Positions 15,731 through 23,903 of a DNA stretch of 23,903 nucleotides are shown here, in pieces; positions within the stretch are counted from its first letter, which is position 1; each line of letters starts with the position of its first letter. Location of the stretch: contig JAJZAL010000058.1 in the NCBI GenBank assembly GCA_021799405.1, positions 1 through 23,903 of the forward strand, written 5' to 3'. The notes under the pieces were generated by a model. The model was not told where the DNA came from. It did not search any database and worked only from the letters and a program-made list of their open reading frames with translations. The stretch is from Acidobacteriota bacterium (GTDB lineage Bacteria; Acidobacteriota; Terriglobia; Terriglobales; Acidobacteriaceae). Both the position numbers and the translations under genes were made by a program.

Positions 15731-18432
15731 GCCCTTAGACCAACAGCTGCCGGCGAGAGTAATTCCACTCGGCCGTCAATTGTTTCCAGTCGCGGCCGAA
15801 ATTCCGTGATTTGCTTCCATGTGCGCCTCAGGTCGTCGGCGAACAGAAGGAGCAAATCGCCGGGTTTGGCCAGCTTGAGCGCGGTTGTCATTGCCTCTAC
15901 CTCATCGGGAATCACGAGAATCCGATTGGCAGGAACACCCGCCTCGATCAGGCCGTCGCGCAGACGGTTGGGAATTTCGTCGGGTCCTCGTCCCCGCAGG
16001 TCATCGTCTCGCCGGCAGATGTAAAGATGGAAATGTCTGTCCGCGGCCGATTTTGCAACAGCCTGTATGTCTTCGTTTCGCCTGTCGCCAGGAGCGGCAA
16101 GTACGCAGATTGTCCTGGAGCCGCTTGCAAGGCGTGAGGCGGCGTCGCATATAGCTCCCACAGCAGCGGGATTGTGTCCGTAATCCATGATGACCCGGAA
16201 TGCGTGGCCGTCGTAGACATTGAAGCGGCCGGGAGTGCGTTCGACAGTTGTGTCAAAGGTGCTCAGGCCAGCGCGAACAGCATTTTCGTCAAACCCCATG
16301 CCGAGTGCGATTGCGGCCGCAAACATCGCGTTCTGAACGTTGACGCGAACTCGCCCCTCATGTGTTGCCGGAATGTCTTTTGTGGCGAGCAGGGCGATGC
16401 GGGCGTCACTGCGGCGGAACATCAGCATTTCATGGCCGTTCGCTTCCAGAACAAGCGCGGAGCCGCCTGCCCGGAGATGACGGTTGATTGCCATGTTGTA
16501 GGGTTGCATGCTCACGAGGCAGACAGACGATGCCTTGGCATGCTCGATCATCTGGAGACAGAATGGATCGTCGGCGTTCAATACCGCGACATCCGTGGCC
16601 ACCTCAACCACCGTGCGCTTGACGAAGGCCAGCGCTTCCATCGTGTCGATCCCGGCAAGGCCAAGATGATCGCTGGTGACGTTGAGCACCGCACCGACGT
16701 TGCAATGGCGGAATGCCAACCCTTCGCGGAGAATTCCCCCCCGGGCCGTCTCGAGAACCGCAACATCGACGGTGGGATCACGCAGAACGAGGCGCGCGGA
16801 CGCAGGGCCCGACGCATCCGCATGAAGAACCTCGCGACCCCGGATGCGGATGCCCAGCGTCGTAGTGAGACCTACGCGAAGTCCGGCTGCGGTTGCAATG
16901 GCGGCAACCATATGTGCGGTTGTTGTCTTGCCATTCGTTCCCGTGATCGCTGCAATCGGAATGCGGCCGCTAGATCTGCCAGGGAACAACTGCTCAATAA
17001 TGGCGTCTGCCACGTCGCGGGGCTGTCCCTCGAAGGGTGCCAGATGCATCCGTAGCCCCGGCGCAGCATTCACCTCGCAGACGGCGCCATATCCATCCAG
17101 ATAAGACCGGGAGATGTCAGGCGTAATGAAATCGACGCCGGCCACGTCGAGGCCGACTACGGCTGCCGCGCGCTCGGCCAGCATGCGGTTGTCTGGGTGA
17201 ACCTCGTCTGTGACGTCCCTCGCGGTGCCGCCGCGCGACAGATTTGCCGTGGTCCTCAAATGAACCGTTTCGCCGGCGGAGGGCACGCTGTTACGCCCGT
17301 AGCCACGTTGGGCCAGCAACCGGTGAGCTTCTTCGTCAAGCTCCAGCGTGGTCAACAACCCATTATGGTTGCTCGCACGCCGGGGATCTGCATTGACTTT
17401 TGCAACAAGTGCTTCGACGGTGCTGATGCCGTCGCCAACAATATGTCCGGGCGTGCGCCGCGCCGCGGCGACGAGCTGGCCTCCTACGACGAGCAAGCGG
17501 TGATCATGTCCTTCGATATGCCTTTCCACGACCACACCGCTTCCCTCGCGCAATGCATTTCGAAATGCGTCGCGGACTTCACTTTCACTCGATACATTTG
17601 AGCGCACTCCGCGTCCCTGATTTCCATCGACCGGCTTGACCACTACTGGAAACCCCAGTTGGGCGGCTGCTGCGACAGCCTCGTCTTCATTATCGGCCTG
17701 CAGTTGCAAGGGCACCGGGATACCTTGCTCGGAGAGGAGTTGACTGGTCAGAGATTTGTCCTGTGCTATGTCGATCGCAGTGTGGGAGCTTCCATCTGTG
17801 ATGGATGCCTTGATCCTTCGCTGCCGTGCGCCGTACCCGAGTTGAATCAGGTGATCCCCGTCAAGTCGTTCCCATGGGATGTTCCTTCGTTCGGCAGCGC
17901 GTACCAATGCCGCAGTGCTCGGTCCGAGCGTTCTATGGCGCGCGAGTGTCATGAAGTCTTCGAGAGCCTCAGGGAAATCGAATGTGCCATTTGTCCCGTG
18001 CGGGCACTCGGGCGGCAAGAGGGAATGCAGCAGATTCAGCGCGAGATTCCCTGCGGCGAGGCCGACCTCGCGATCGCGGTACTCGTAAACGACGTGGTAA
18101 ACGCCTGGGCGATCAGGTACACCTCGTGCTCTGCCGAACGATACATCAAATCCGGCGACGTACTGCAATTCGAGCGCTACATGCTCAAGCACGTGCCCGA
18201 GCCATGTCCCTTCACCTTCCGTCAGCCGGCGGACGAAACCGCCCTTCACTCCGTAGGAACAGCGGTGGTCCTTGAGACCAGGCAGCGCCGAGAGCAGACG
18301 CTGCTGGAAATCAATGCCGAGGCGTCCGGTCGGCCACGCTTCCAGTGGGCCAAGGTCTACTGTGAGCTGAATGACGCGGAAGTTGGCCCAGACGTTCGGG
18401 CCAATATATATCCGTGTATTTACAATCTGCAT
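15727..18432 (-). CDS. cphA: Cyanophycin synthetase-like ligase (CphA family)
   Basis: A 901-residue protein with all three CphA domains. N domain (about 1-160): contains WLGHVLEHVALELQ, with HVLEH at 80-84, the inverted zincin-type motif seen in CphA N domains. ATP-grasp domain (about 165-480): FPVVVKPVDGNQGRGV near 262-276 and VVERHIEGHDHRLLVVGG. Mur-ligase-like domain (about 485-901): P-loop TGTNGKTTT near 497-505, VLETARGGILREGL, NVTSDHLGL, VLNADDP and MDYGHNP. Known CphAs alternately add Asp and Arg at the expense of ATP to make multi-arginyl-poly-aspartate; the length matches CphA1. Which amino acids this one joins is unknown. The ATG is preceded by AAGGAGA (18446-18440) seven bases away. 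It is the first gene of a three-gene operon. No cyanophycinase gene is in the window. Confidence 0.88.
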   Translation of the reverse strand: MQIVNTRIYIGPNVWANFRVIQLTVDLGPLEAWPTGRLGIDFQQRLLSALPGLKDHRCSYGVKGGFVRRLTEGEGTWLGHVLEHVALELQYVAGFDVSFGRARGVPDRPGVYHVVYEYRDREVGLAAGNLALNLLHSLLPPECPHGTNGTFDFPEALEDFMTLARHRTLGPSTAALVRAAERRNIPWERLDGDHLIQLGYGARQRRIKASITDGSSHTAIDIAQDKSLTSQLLSEQGIPVPLQLQADNEDEAVAAAAQLGFPVVVKPVDGNQGRGVRSNVSSESEVRDAFRNALREGSGVVVERHIEGHDHRLLVVGGQLVAAARRTPGHIVGDGISTVEALVAKVNADPRRASNHNGLLTTLELDEEAHRLLAQRGYGRNSVPSAGETVHLRTTANLSRGGTARDVTDEVHPDNRMLAERAAAVVGLDVAGVDFITPDISRSYLDGYGAVCEVNAAPGLRMHLAPFEGQPRDVADAIIEQLFPGRSSGRIPIAAITGTNGKTTTAHMVAAIATAAGLRVGLTTTLGIRIRGREVLHADASGPASARLVLRDPTVDVAVLETARGGILREGLAFRHCNVGAVLNVTSDHLGLAGIDTMEALAFVKRTVVEVATDVAVLNADDPFCLQMIEHAKASSVCLVSMQPYNMAINRHLRAGGSALVLEANGHEMLMFRRSDARIALLATKDIPATHEGRVRVNVQNAMFAAAIALGMGFDENAVRAGLSTFDTTVERTPGRFNVYDGHAFRVIMDYGHNPAAVGAICDAASRLASGSRTICVLAAPGDRRNEDIQAVAKSAADRHFHLYICRRDDDLRGRGPDEIPNRLRDGLIEAGVPANRILVIPDEVEAMTTALKLAKPGDLLLLFADDLRRTWKQITEFRPRLETIDGRVELLSPAAVGLRA

Positions 18433-18541
18433 GTCGCGTTCTCCTTGGCCCGCAGGTACATTCGTCGAAAATCATTGACCCTAAACACCGTCACATATTG
18501 CCATCAGGCATGTCTCTTCGTCCGCCCATGTACAGGGCTAA

Positions 18542-18588
18542 GTCATATTGAAGTGAAACGAGCAAAGCTTTCTGTGATGTGAGTCACC
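18542..18588 (-). promoter_or_regulatory. Crp-like site and -10 box upstream of the cphA-like operon
   Basis: TGTGA-N6-TCACC (18573-18588) is one base from the symmetric Crp/Fnr-superfamily consensus TGTGA-N6-TCACA. On the minus strand a -10-like TATGAC (18547-18542) lies downstream, which puts the centre of the palindrome about 43-46 bases before the expected transcript start and replaces a missing -35; this is close to the class II Crp arrangement. The leader would be about 100 bases. The pattern is visible; the regulatory reading is inference. Confidence 0.4.
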
Positions 18589-19159
18589 CGTATCTCTTTG
18601 TGTATATATAAAAATATAAGTGCCAAGTTGTTATAGACATATAAATAGCTCGAACTAACAGGCGTTGCATGCCTTACATTCGTATGATGCGCAATTCTGT
18701 GAAACCTATTCTGCGAACTGGGCACTTGCGGCAATGGGGGCGCTCGAACTAATCCCTACGGTGGAAATTTAAGTACAGCCTTGCGATCAAAAACGTTTTG
18801 CGCATGTGCCTTGCGCAGCAGTGTTGCGCGAAGCTCAACGGGGAACTCCTTTAAGTCACTTCCAAGGAATGTTACGTCCGGAACACCTGAAGCATATGCC
18901 CGATAGCAGTGACACGCGTGACGACGCATGTCATTGCAGCGAACGCCCTGGGGTGCAGACACGCCGGGTAGCTCCTCAGAAGCCATGAGCCCAGTTTGTA
19001 GCACCAGAGTCCTGTGCAACTTGGACCTGTTGGGTGGTTTCCATGCCAAAAAGGGAGACGGTTACGGCTGTTACCGACCCTTATGGCGAGGTGAGACTCA
19101 ACGAGTAATGTGACCACTTGTACCTTGGCGGCGTACTCGGCGCGTCTGTCTCACTTGTC

Positions 19160-19175
19160 TGTGATATAGATCACG
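19160..19175. promoter_or_regulatory. Second Crp-like palindrome
   Basis: TGTGATATAGATCACG fits TGTGAT-N4-ATCACA with only the last base different. It lies about 730 bases upstream of the cphA-like start and about 850 bases upstream of the lipoprotein start, with no gene directly next to it, so its target is unclear; an unannotated small transcript is possible. Confidence 0.4.
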
Positions 19176-19202
19176 GGGAAAGTAGTATGTGTCTTCCGGT
19201 TA

Positions 19203-19239
19203 CCTCCAAATCACCACGTAAGGGATGGCGTGATGGAGG
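19203..19239. repeat. Bulged inverted repeat
   Basis: CCTCC (19203-19207) and ATCAC (19210-19214) pair with GTGAT (19230-19234) and GGAGG (19235-19239), with an AA bulge and a 15-base loop. It begins 28 bases after the Crp-like palindrome. No T-tract is present. Confidence 0.35.
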
Positions 19240-20028
19240 CCGGCGACATAAGCATGCAGGTTAAGTAACACGGCCGCCATCGGGGTCAGGGAAGTTGGGG
19301 GGCGACCCGTGAGCCTGCGCGATACGGGCGTTACGCCTTGCGGCGCGCGCCTTCATGCTCGCAAGCAAAGAGCTAAGCGTCCTAGATGGTGTGCGATGAA
19401 GCGTTCCCGTGGATACTTCTCCTCGCTGCCTTCAACGGTACGTCGGTGTGTCCTGAGGAATCCGTGACCCCGCGGACATTCGACCTTGTTGCAGGGATAC
19501 GGAAAGCGGCATGTTACGGAAGAGAAAATGATGACGTCATTACCTATATTACAAAGCTATCTTCGCGTAGTGATCGCATAACATTTATCCCTTGCCGCAA
19601 TCTCTAATGTGATACGGCAGATGATCAAAGCTTTGCATCCTAGCTTGTTAGTTAGTGGTGAGGTGAGCCATGAGCCGTCGCTTCCAGTTGGGCATTGTAG
19701 GGGGCGTGCCCCGTACAAAGAGCGGTGGTTGCGTTCCATCTCACGATCCAGGCCCAAAGGTTCACGACGGGGCCGACTGCAGCCATTTGCAACCTGATTG
19801 CCGGGCCTTTGCAGCCGGTTCGGCGCTGGATTTCATACATCTGACAGATCTCCCAGGGGGGGATGGGGGCAGAAGGCCTGCATGGATCGGGGCTTCCATT
19901 TCTCCAACTCGCGAGGGTGGCGCAACGGCTTCCCGTCACTGCCAGCGTTGCCGTGACAGGCCCGATACGTTCCTTCCCCACCCAGTGAATTTCATGCATG
20001 GATGTTCCCCATCAGCAAGAGGTGTTCT

Positions 20029-23000
20029 ATGAAATATCGCAGTTTGCCAATCATGATCGTGGCTCTCGCTGCCTGCCTTGTTCTGGCCGGGTGTGGCGGT
20101 AGCAGCAGCAGCGGCGGGACTACGCAGCCCCAGAACGGCACGCCCACACTCAGCGCACTGTCGACAGATAATGCCCTGATCGGAAGTGCAGATTTGACTC
20201 TGGATGTGACGGGCACTGGTTTTGCTAGCGGAGCCACTGTGGCGTTTGGCTCGAATACGCTCACGCCGAAATCTGTCACTGCTTCTCAATTGTCCGTTGT
20301 TGTTCCGCAGAGCCTTCTGACCACCGCGGCTATCGTGTCGGTGACAGTTACGAATCCTGCTCCGGGCGGTGGTGTGTCGAACGCACTTGAATTCACGATC
20401 AAGAATCCAGTTCCGACACTTCAGTCTCTGTCAGTCACAAGCGCGATAGTCGGAAGTTCGGACGTGACCGTGGATCTGACCGGCAAGGGATTCGTTGCCG
20501 GGGCCAAGGTGTACTTCGGTTCGACAGATCTGGTACCAACCGCGGTGACGGACACGCAGGTGTCGTTTGTGATTCCCGAGACGCTGATGGCGACTGTCGG
20601 AGCGGTTCCAATCACCGCTTCCAATCCTGAGCCTGGCGGCGGGGTTTCGAATGCACTGGAGTTCACAATCGGGAATCCGGTTCCAACGTTGACCTCATTT
20701 GTGACCAGTTCCACGCTTATCAACAGTACAGGCTTCACGCTCGAGATCGATGGAACAGGGTTTGTCGCCAGTTCACAAATACTGTTTGGAACAGACGCTC
20801 TGACACCGGCCAGCGTGACATCGACGCATATCTCGGTTGCGGTTCCTGATGCCCTATTGACAACCGCCCGGGTGGTGCCGGTGACGGTTACGAATCCGGA
20901 ACCCATCGGAGGAGTATCGAACGCGCTGGACTTCGGAGTTAACAACCCGGTTCCAGAACTTACTGCGCTCTCTGTCGATACTGCGGAGGCTGGCACCGAA
21001 ACAGATCTGGATCTGACTCTGACCGGTACGAATTTCGTCGACGGCGCCACGGTGGATTTTGGCGCGCAAAAGCTCGGTCCGAAATCGACAAATTCCAACA
21101 AGATTGACGTGACGATTCCTGCAGCGCAGATGGCGGCAGGCGGGATGATATCGGTGACCGTCACCAACCCTGGACCTGGTGGTGGACCCTCGAATGCGAT
21201 GACATTCCGTATCAATAACCCTGTGCCGGAACTGACTGCTCTCTCGCAGACTGAAGCTGTTGCCGGCGAACCCGCGTTCGACCTGGAGTTGATGGGTGCG
21301 AAGTTCGTCCCCACAACTACGATCGATTTCGGCGGAGTAGCTCTCGTGCCGACATCGGTGACAAAGAACTCGATGGTAGTCAACGTGCCTGAAACTGCCT
21401 TTGCAACGGGCGGAGTGATCCAAGTGAAAGCTGTCAGCCCGGAACCAGGCGGCGGCCCTTCTCAGACGATCGACTTCACCATTAACAACCCAGTGCCGGC
21501 GATTACGTCTGTTTCTCCCACGAGCGTGACGAGCGCAGGCAATGATTTGACGATCACTGTGAACGGATCGAATTTTGTCAGCACGAGCACGGTGATGGCC
21601 GGATCGAATCAGGTGACTTCGTCGCTGCTCTCGAAGTCGGCGATGCAGGTGACGCTGCCTTCGGCCGTTCTTAAAGATGCGGAAGCGACCGGATCGGTGG
21701 CGCTTACGGTCAGCAATCCAGAGCCAAGTGGAGGAACATCGAACGGCTTCAACCTGATCGTGCACGCCAAAGCCACATTGACCTGGCATCCGCTGGCCGA
21801 TACGACCACCATGGTACCGGTGGCGGCTGTCCCGTTCCAGGTATTTGGCCCGCCCGCAGTGAATAACAGCGGCACGGTAGTGTTCAGCGGTCAGAGCATC
21901 TTCTCAACCGCCGAAAGTGAAGAAACGAGTGCGACTCTTGGGGTCTACTCGGTGGATCAGAGCACCGGGGCGATTTCAGTGATCGCAGATTCGTCAACAC
22001 TCGTCCCCGATCCCAACACTCTCACCTACGGCCAATCACTGGCGAAATTTGAGGGCTTCCCTTCGTCCGCAAATATCGACCAGGGTTCGTCACTTGTGGG
22101 GTTTGCAGGTACCAATCCGCCAGTTGTGCAATTGCCCGATGACGGCAAAGCCGGAACTGCGGGTCTGTATGGGAATCCGAATGGATCGCTTGTGACAGGC
22201 GTAGGTTTGTTCACACTGGATCCTTATGTCTACTTCCAGGTACCGGATATGCCGGCGGGTACACCTTTCGGTGCGCTTCCGGTGTCCCCGGCGGTGGTGA
22301 ACGGATCGACGTTCGTATTCAAGGGGGATTATTTGAACGGAACCACGGTCGCGATGGGTGTCTACTATCGCGATATCACTGGAACCTCTCCGGTAACGCT
22401 CATCGCAAGCACAGTCAGCACGCTGATTCCTGACTCTGGAGTGAAGTTCGGATATATCGGGGCTCCGAGCGCGGTCGGCAATACTGTGGTCTTCGTTGGC
22501 TACAATAGAAAGGACGGTCCTGCGGCGGGTGGTATCTATTCTGCTCCATTAGCCACAGCTCCAACGCCTGTCCCGCTGGTCACGATCGGCTCCGCTGTTC
22601 CGGACGAGACAGATGCAACATTCACCCAGTTCGGCGATAACATTTCGTTCGATGGACGGTATGTGGCCTTCTGGGGTGCTTGGGGAACCGACACTACCAC
22701 TCGGCACCTGACCTGTTCCAACGACGGGTTTACCGCACTGGATGCTTATTGTCTTACGGTGTTCCCGAACGGCTTTGATGCTCAAGTTCCGGTTCACCAG
22801 GGCATCTTCGTCTATGACACGTCCACAAATACCATGACTACCGTTGCCAAGACCGGCGACGCGTTCAGCGATTTTACGCACTGGACATTCGTCGGAGCGT
22901 TGCCGGAAGAGGGCGGTCCTCCAAGCGGCACGGGCGGTAACAGCAGCGGCGGCGGAGAAGATGAAACAGAAGAAGTCCCGCTCGAAGCTCCAGCCTTCCT

Positions 23001-23322
23001 GATGACACCGAACGTCGTAGTTGCCGGTGGTACCGCTGGGAATTACGAAGTTGCTTTCGATGCATCCACCGGGACGGCGGACGGCATTTACATGACATCC
23101 GGACCGAATACGTCTGCGATCGTGACTGCGGTTGACACAACCATGCCGGCCGCCACGCTCAATTTGAATGCAAACTCCACGACCACGATCAAGGCGCTCT
23201 ATCTGGGACGGGAGGGCATGCAAGGCAACTGGCTGGTCATCGGCTCAACGATGGTTGACAGCGCCACGCAGACCGACTCCAACGGTGTCTATTCAGCATC
23301 CACCACTTCAACCAATCCATAA
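20029..23322 (+). CDS. IPT/TIG-repeat lipoprotein with C-terminal propeller-like region
   Basis: A 1097-residue surface lipoprotein. Residues 1-21 are a signal peptide ending in the lipobox LAGC, with C22 the lipidated cysteine, then a GGSSSSGG linker. Residues about 36-580 are six tandem IPT/TIG (immunoglobulin-like) modules, each starting near NPVP and ending near PGGGVSNALEFTI. The rest (about 585-1097) has recurring blocks such as AVNNSGTVVFSG, GVYSVDQSTGAISVIADS and GAPSAVGNTVVFVG, typical of a beta-propeller of the kind found in exported proteins, interrupted by a Gly/Ser/Glu-rich insert (GGNSSGGGEDETEE). Probably an adhesion or scaffold protein; no catalytic motif is seen. ATG 20029 is preferred over an in-frame start at 20002 because AGAGGTG lies five bases before it and the signal peptide begins there. 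Two hairpins follow the stop. Confidence 0.82.
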   Translation: MKYRSLPIMIVALAACLVLAGCGGSSSSGGTTQPQNGTPTLSALSTDNALIGSADLTLDVTGTGFASGATVAFGSNTLTPKSVTASQLSVVVPQSLLTTAAIVSVTVTNPAPGGGVSNALEFTIKNPVPTLQSLSVTSAIVGSSDVTVDLTGKGFVAGAKVYFGSTDLVPTAVTDTQVSFVIPETLMATVGAVPITASNPEPGGGVSNALEFTIGNPVPTLTSFVTSSTLINSTGFTLEIDGTGFVASSQILFGTDALTPASVTSTHISVAVPDALLTTARVVPVTVTNPEPIGGVSNALDFGVNNPVPELTALSVDTAEAGTETDLDLTLTGTNFVDGATVDFGAQKLGPKSTNSNKIDVTIPAAQMAAGGMISVTVTNPGPGGGPSNAMTFRINNPVPELTALSQTEAVAGEPAFDLELMGAKFVPTTTIDFGGVALVPTSVTKNSMVVNVPETAFATGGVIQVKAVSPEPGGGPSQTIDFTINNPVPAITSVSPTSVTSAGNDLTITVNGSNFVSTSTVMAGSNQVTSSLLSKSAMQVTLPSAVLKDAEATGSVALTVSNPEPSGGTSNGFNLIVHAKATLTWHPLADTTTMVPVAAVPFQVFGPPAVNNSGTVVFSGQSIFSTAESEETSATLGVYSVDQSTGAISVIADSSTLVPDPNTLTYGQSLAKFEGFPSSANIDQGSSLVGFAGTNPPVVQLPDDGKAGTAGLYGNPNGSLVTGVGLFTLDPYVYFQVPDMPAGTPFGALPVSPAVVNGSTFVFKGDYLNGTTVAMGVYYRDITGTSPVTLIASTVSTLIPDSGVKFGYIGAPSAVGNTVVFVGYNRKDGPAAGGIYSAPLATAPTPVPLVTIGSAVPDETDATFTQFGDNISFDGRYVAFWGAWGTDTTTRHLTCSNDGFTALDAYCLTVFPNGFDAQVPVHQGIFVYDTSTNTMTTVAKTGDAFSDFTHWTFVGALPEEGGPPSGTGGNSSGGGEDETEEVPLEAPAFLMTPNVVVAGGTAGNYEVAFDASTGTADGIYMTSGPNTSAIVTAVDTTMPAATLNLNANSTTTIKALYLGREGMQGNWLVIGSTMVDSATQTDSNGVYSASTTSTNP
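20134..21768 (+). repeat. Six tandem IPT/TIG modules, about 270 bp each
   Basis: Using the NPVP codons as boundaries, modules start at about 20134, 20404, 20674, 20944, 21217 and 21487. Modules 2, 3 and 5 are exactly 270 bp and module 4 is 273 bp. The consensus is NPVP-x-L-x-x-L ... TGTGFV-x-GA-x-V-x-FG ... P-x-SVT ... VP ... VTVTNP-x-PGGG-x-SNAL-x-F-x-I. The last module is the most divergent, and the similarity is clear at protein level but only partial at DNA level, so the duplications are not recent. Confidence 0.8.
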
Positions 23323-23330
23323 CAACAACA

Positions 23331-23362
23331 GACCGGGCGGATAGATTAGCGTCCGCCCGGTC
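23331..23362 (+). terminator. Strong hairpin after the lipoprotein gene
   Basis: GACCGGGCGGA (23331-23341) and TCCGCCCGGTC (23352-23362) form a perfect 11-bp GC-rich stem with a ten-base loop, eight bases after the stop codon. No T-tract follows, so it is either a terminator of the T-less kind or a 3' stabilising stem. Confidence 0.6.
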
Positions 23363-23390
23363 AACAATTCCCGAACCAAGGGAGACCCGA

Positions 23391-23415
23391 AGCCGGAAGA
23401 GAACTTCTTCCGGCT
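23391..23415 (+). terminator. Second hairpin downstream
   Basis: AGCCGGAAGA (23391-23400) and TCTTCCGGCT (23406-23415) form a perfect 10-bp stem with a five-base loop, 28 bases after the first hairpin. No T-tract follows. The two stems together probably end lipoprotein transcription. Confidence 0.5.
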
Positions 23416-23903
23416 CGTGTCGTATAAGCAGGTTTCGGAATCGTGGGCTCATCATTCCAGATCGCGCAACCCAAGAGCGAAGTGTTTTCGCTCGGCCATG
23501 ACGTCAAGAGATTGTTGGGATTTCGCCGATGCAACCAGCAAGGCGCCGCGCCTATTGCATCAATACAACGAGCAAACGGGATTGGCCGCGAAGTGGCACG
23601 GCCACAAATCTGTTTTCAACAAGCTCGCAAGATATAGTATCCATCCCATTTGAGACGATCACGGACTATCTATCTGAGCAGCACCTGCAAATTTCGCAGC
23701 ATGGCGCGGAGCTTATCGTCAGGAATTGGATTGCGAATCGTCACTTCAGGGAATCACTTGCAGAGATCGTCAGGGGTAGGACGGCTTTCTGTTTATTCAC
23801 TCTTAATGTGCAAGGGTCGATGTTTGCTTGATGAAAAGCATCGAATCGATGCGTGGTGTCCGGCTTGATTTCGACGAAGCCGTCCTAATTGCCAGCAATT
23901 GAG
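23416..23903. other. Window end, no recognised gene
   Basis: Short plus-strand frames (23417-23653, 23529-23831) lack a good ribosome site and match no family I know. The composition is less GC-rich than the coding parts. It may be the leader of a gene beyond the window or decayed sequence. Confidence 0.4.

Larger units (their letters stand above)
18589..20028. other. 1.4-kb non-coding or eroded region
   Basis: No convincing gene. The start is AT-rich (18598-18655, TATATATAAAAATATAA type), unlike the GC-rich surroundings. Short frames (18756-19049 minus, 18928-19113 plus, 19386-19607 plus, 19557-19757 minus) match nothing I recognise and have mixed codon use. The region contains a second Crp-like palindrome (19160-19175), a bulged hairpin (19203-19239) and a G-rich run (19856-19869). 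Confidence 0.5.

Noticed and set aside
16174..18582. Plus-strand open frames of about 300 residues opposite the cphA-like gene
   Set aside because: Shadow frames of a gene with complete CphA motifs.
18756..19049. 97-residue minus frame with VTFLGSDLKEFPVELR, faintly like the start of Gp49/HigB-type toxins
   Set aside because: Only one short stretch resembles the family, the following core motifs are missing, and there is no antitoxin gene or ribosome site.
19856..19869. G-rich run (seven G, AT, five G) as a quadruplex candidate
   Set aside because: Only two long G-tracts are present close together, too few for a confident quadruplex.
20421..21789. Long minus-strand open frames (320 and 311 residues) opposite the TIG modules
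   Set aside because: They lie antisense to a well-supported lipoprotein, have no ribosome site and low-complexity translations that mirror the repeats.
1..23903. CRISPR arrays, rRNA and tRNA genes
   Set aside because: Reading both strands I saw no regularly spaced direct repeats of CRISPR type and no tRNA or rRNA signatures.

Overview
The window looks like a chromosomal segment of a GC-rich Gram-negative bacterium, most likely an acidobacterium. The reasons are the very large exported sortilin/VPS10-like propeller protein, the M14 peptidase fused to an amidotransferase-like domain, the IPT/TIG-repeat lipoprotein and the overall codon use. This assignment is inference; no rRNA or other taxonomic marker is present.

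Layout: (1) 1-1393: the end of an FtsX-type ABC permease and a coupled HlyD/MacA-type adaptor, i.e. the 3' part of an efflux operon. (2) 1394-3018: a decayed stretch holding the C-terminal relic of a DUF438/PAS-type protein, overlapped (ATGA) by an intact YwiC-like membrane protein gene. (3) 3108-~3700: a truncated IS630-family remnant abutting and probably altering the 3' end of a 1146-residue exported VPS10/BNR beta-propeller gene (3699-7139, minus). (4) 7140-8323: about 1.2 kb without a convincing gene but with several inverted repeats. (5) 8324-18432: the most interesting part, two convergent operons. On plus: a carboxynorspermidine-decarboxylase-like PLP enzyme and a DUF3326 protein, overlapping by 14 bases. 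On minus: a cyanophycin-synthetase homologue (CphA), a GNAT-MFS fusion overlapping it by 4 bases, and an M14 metallopeptidase-like protein without a signal peptide. (6) 18433-20028: about 1.6 kb non-coding, with two Crp-like palindromes. (7) 20029-23322: a lipoprotein with six 90-residue IPT/TIG modules and a propeller-like C-terminal half, followed by two perfect hairpins. (8) 23416-23903: no gene recognised.

Working hypothesis (inference): region 5 encodes a pathway that makes an ATP-dependent amino-acid oligomer or cyanophycin-like polymer (CphA), modifies or supplies an amine building block (PLP decarboxylase, GNAT), trims it (M14 protein) and moves a small product across the membrane (MFS), with DUF3326 as an uncharacterised partner. 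No cyanophycinase (CphB, S51) or carboxynorspermidine dehydrogenase gene is present in the window, so this does not look like standard cyanophycin storage or standard norspermidine synthesis.
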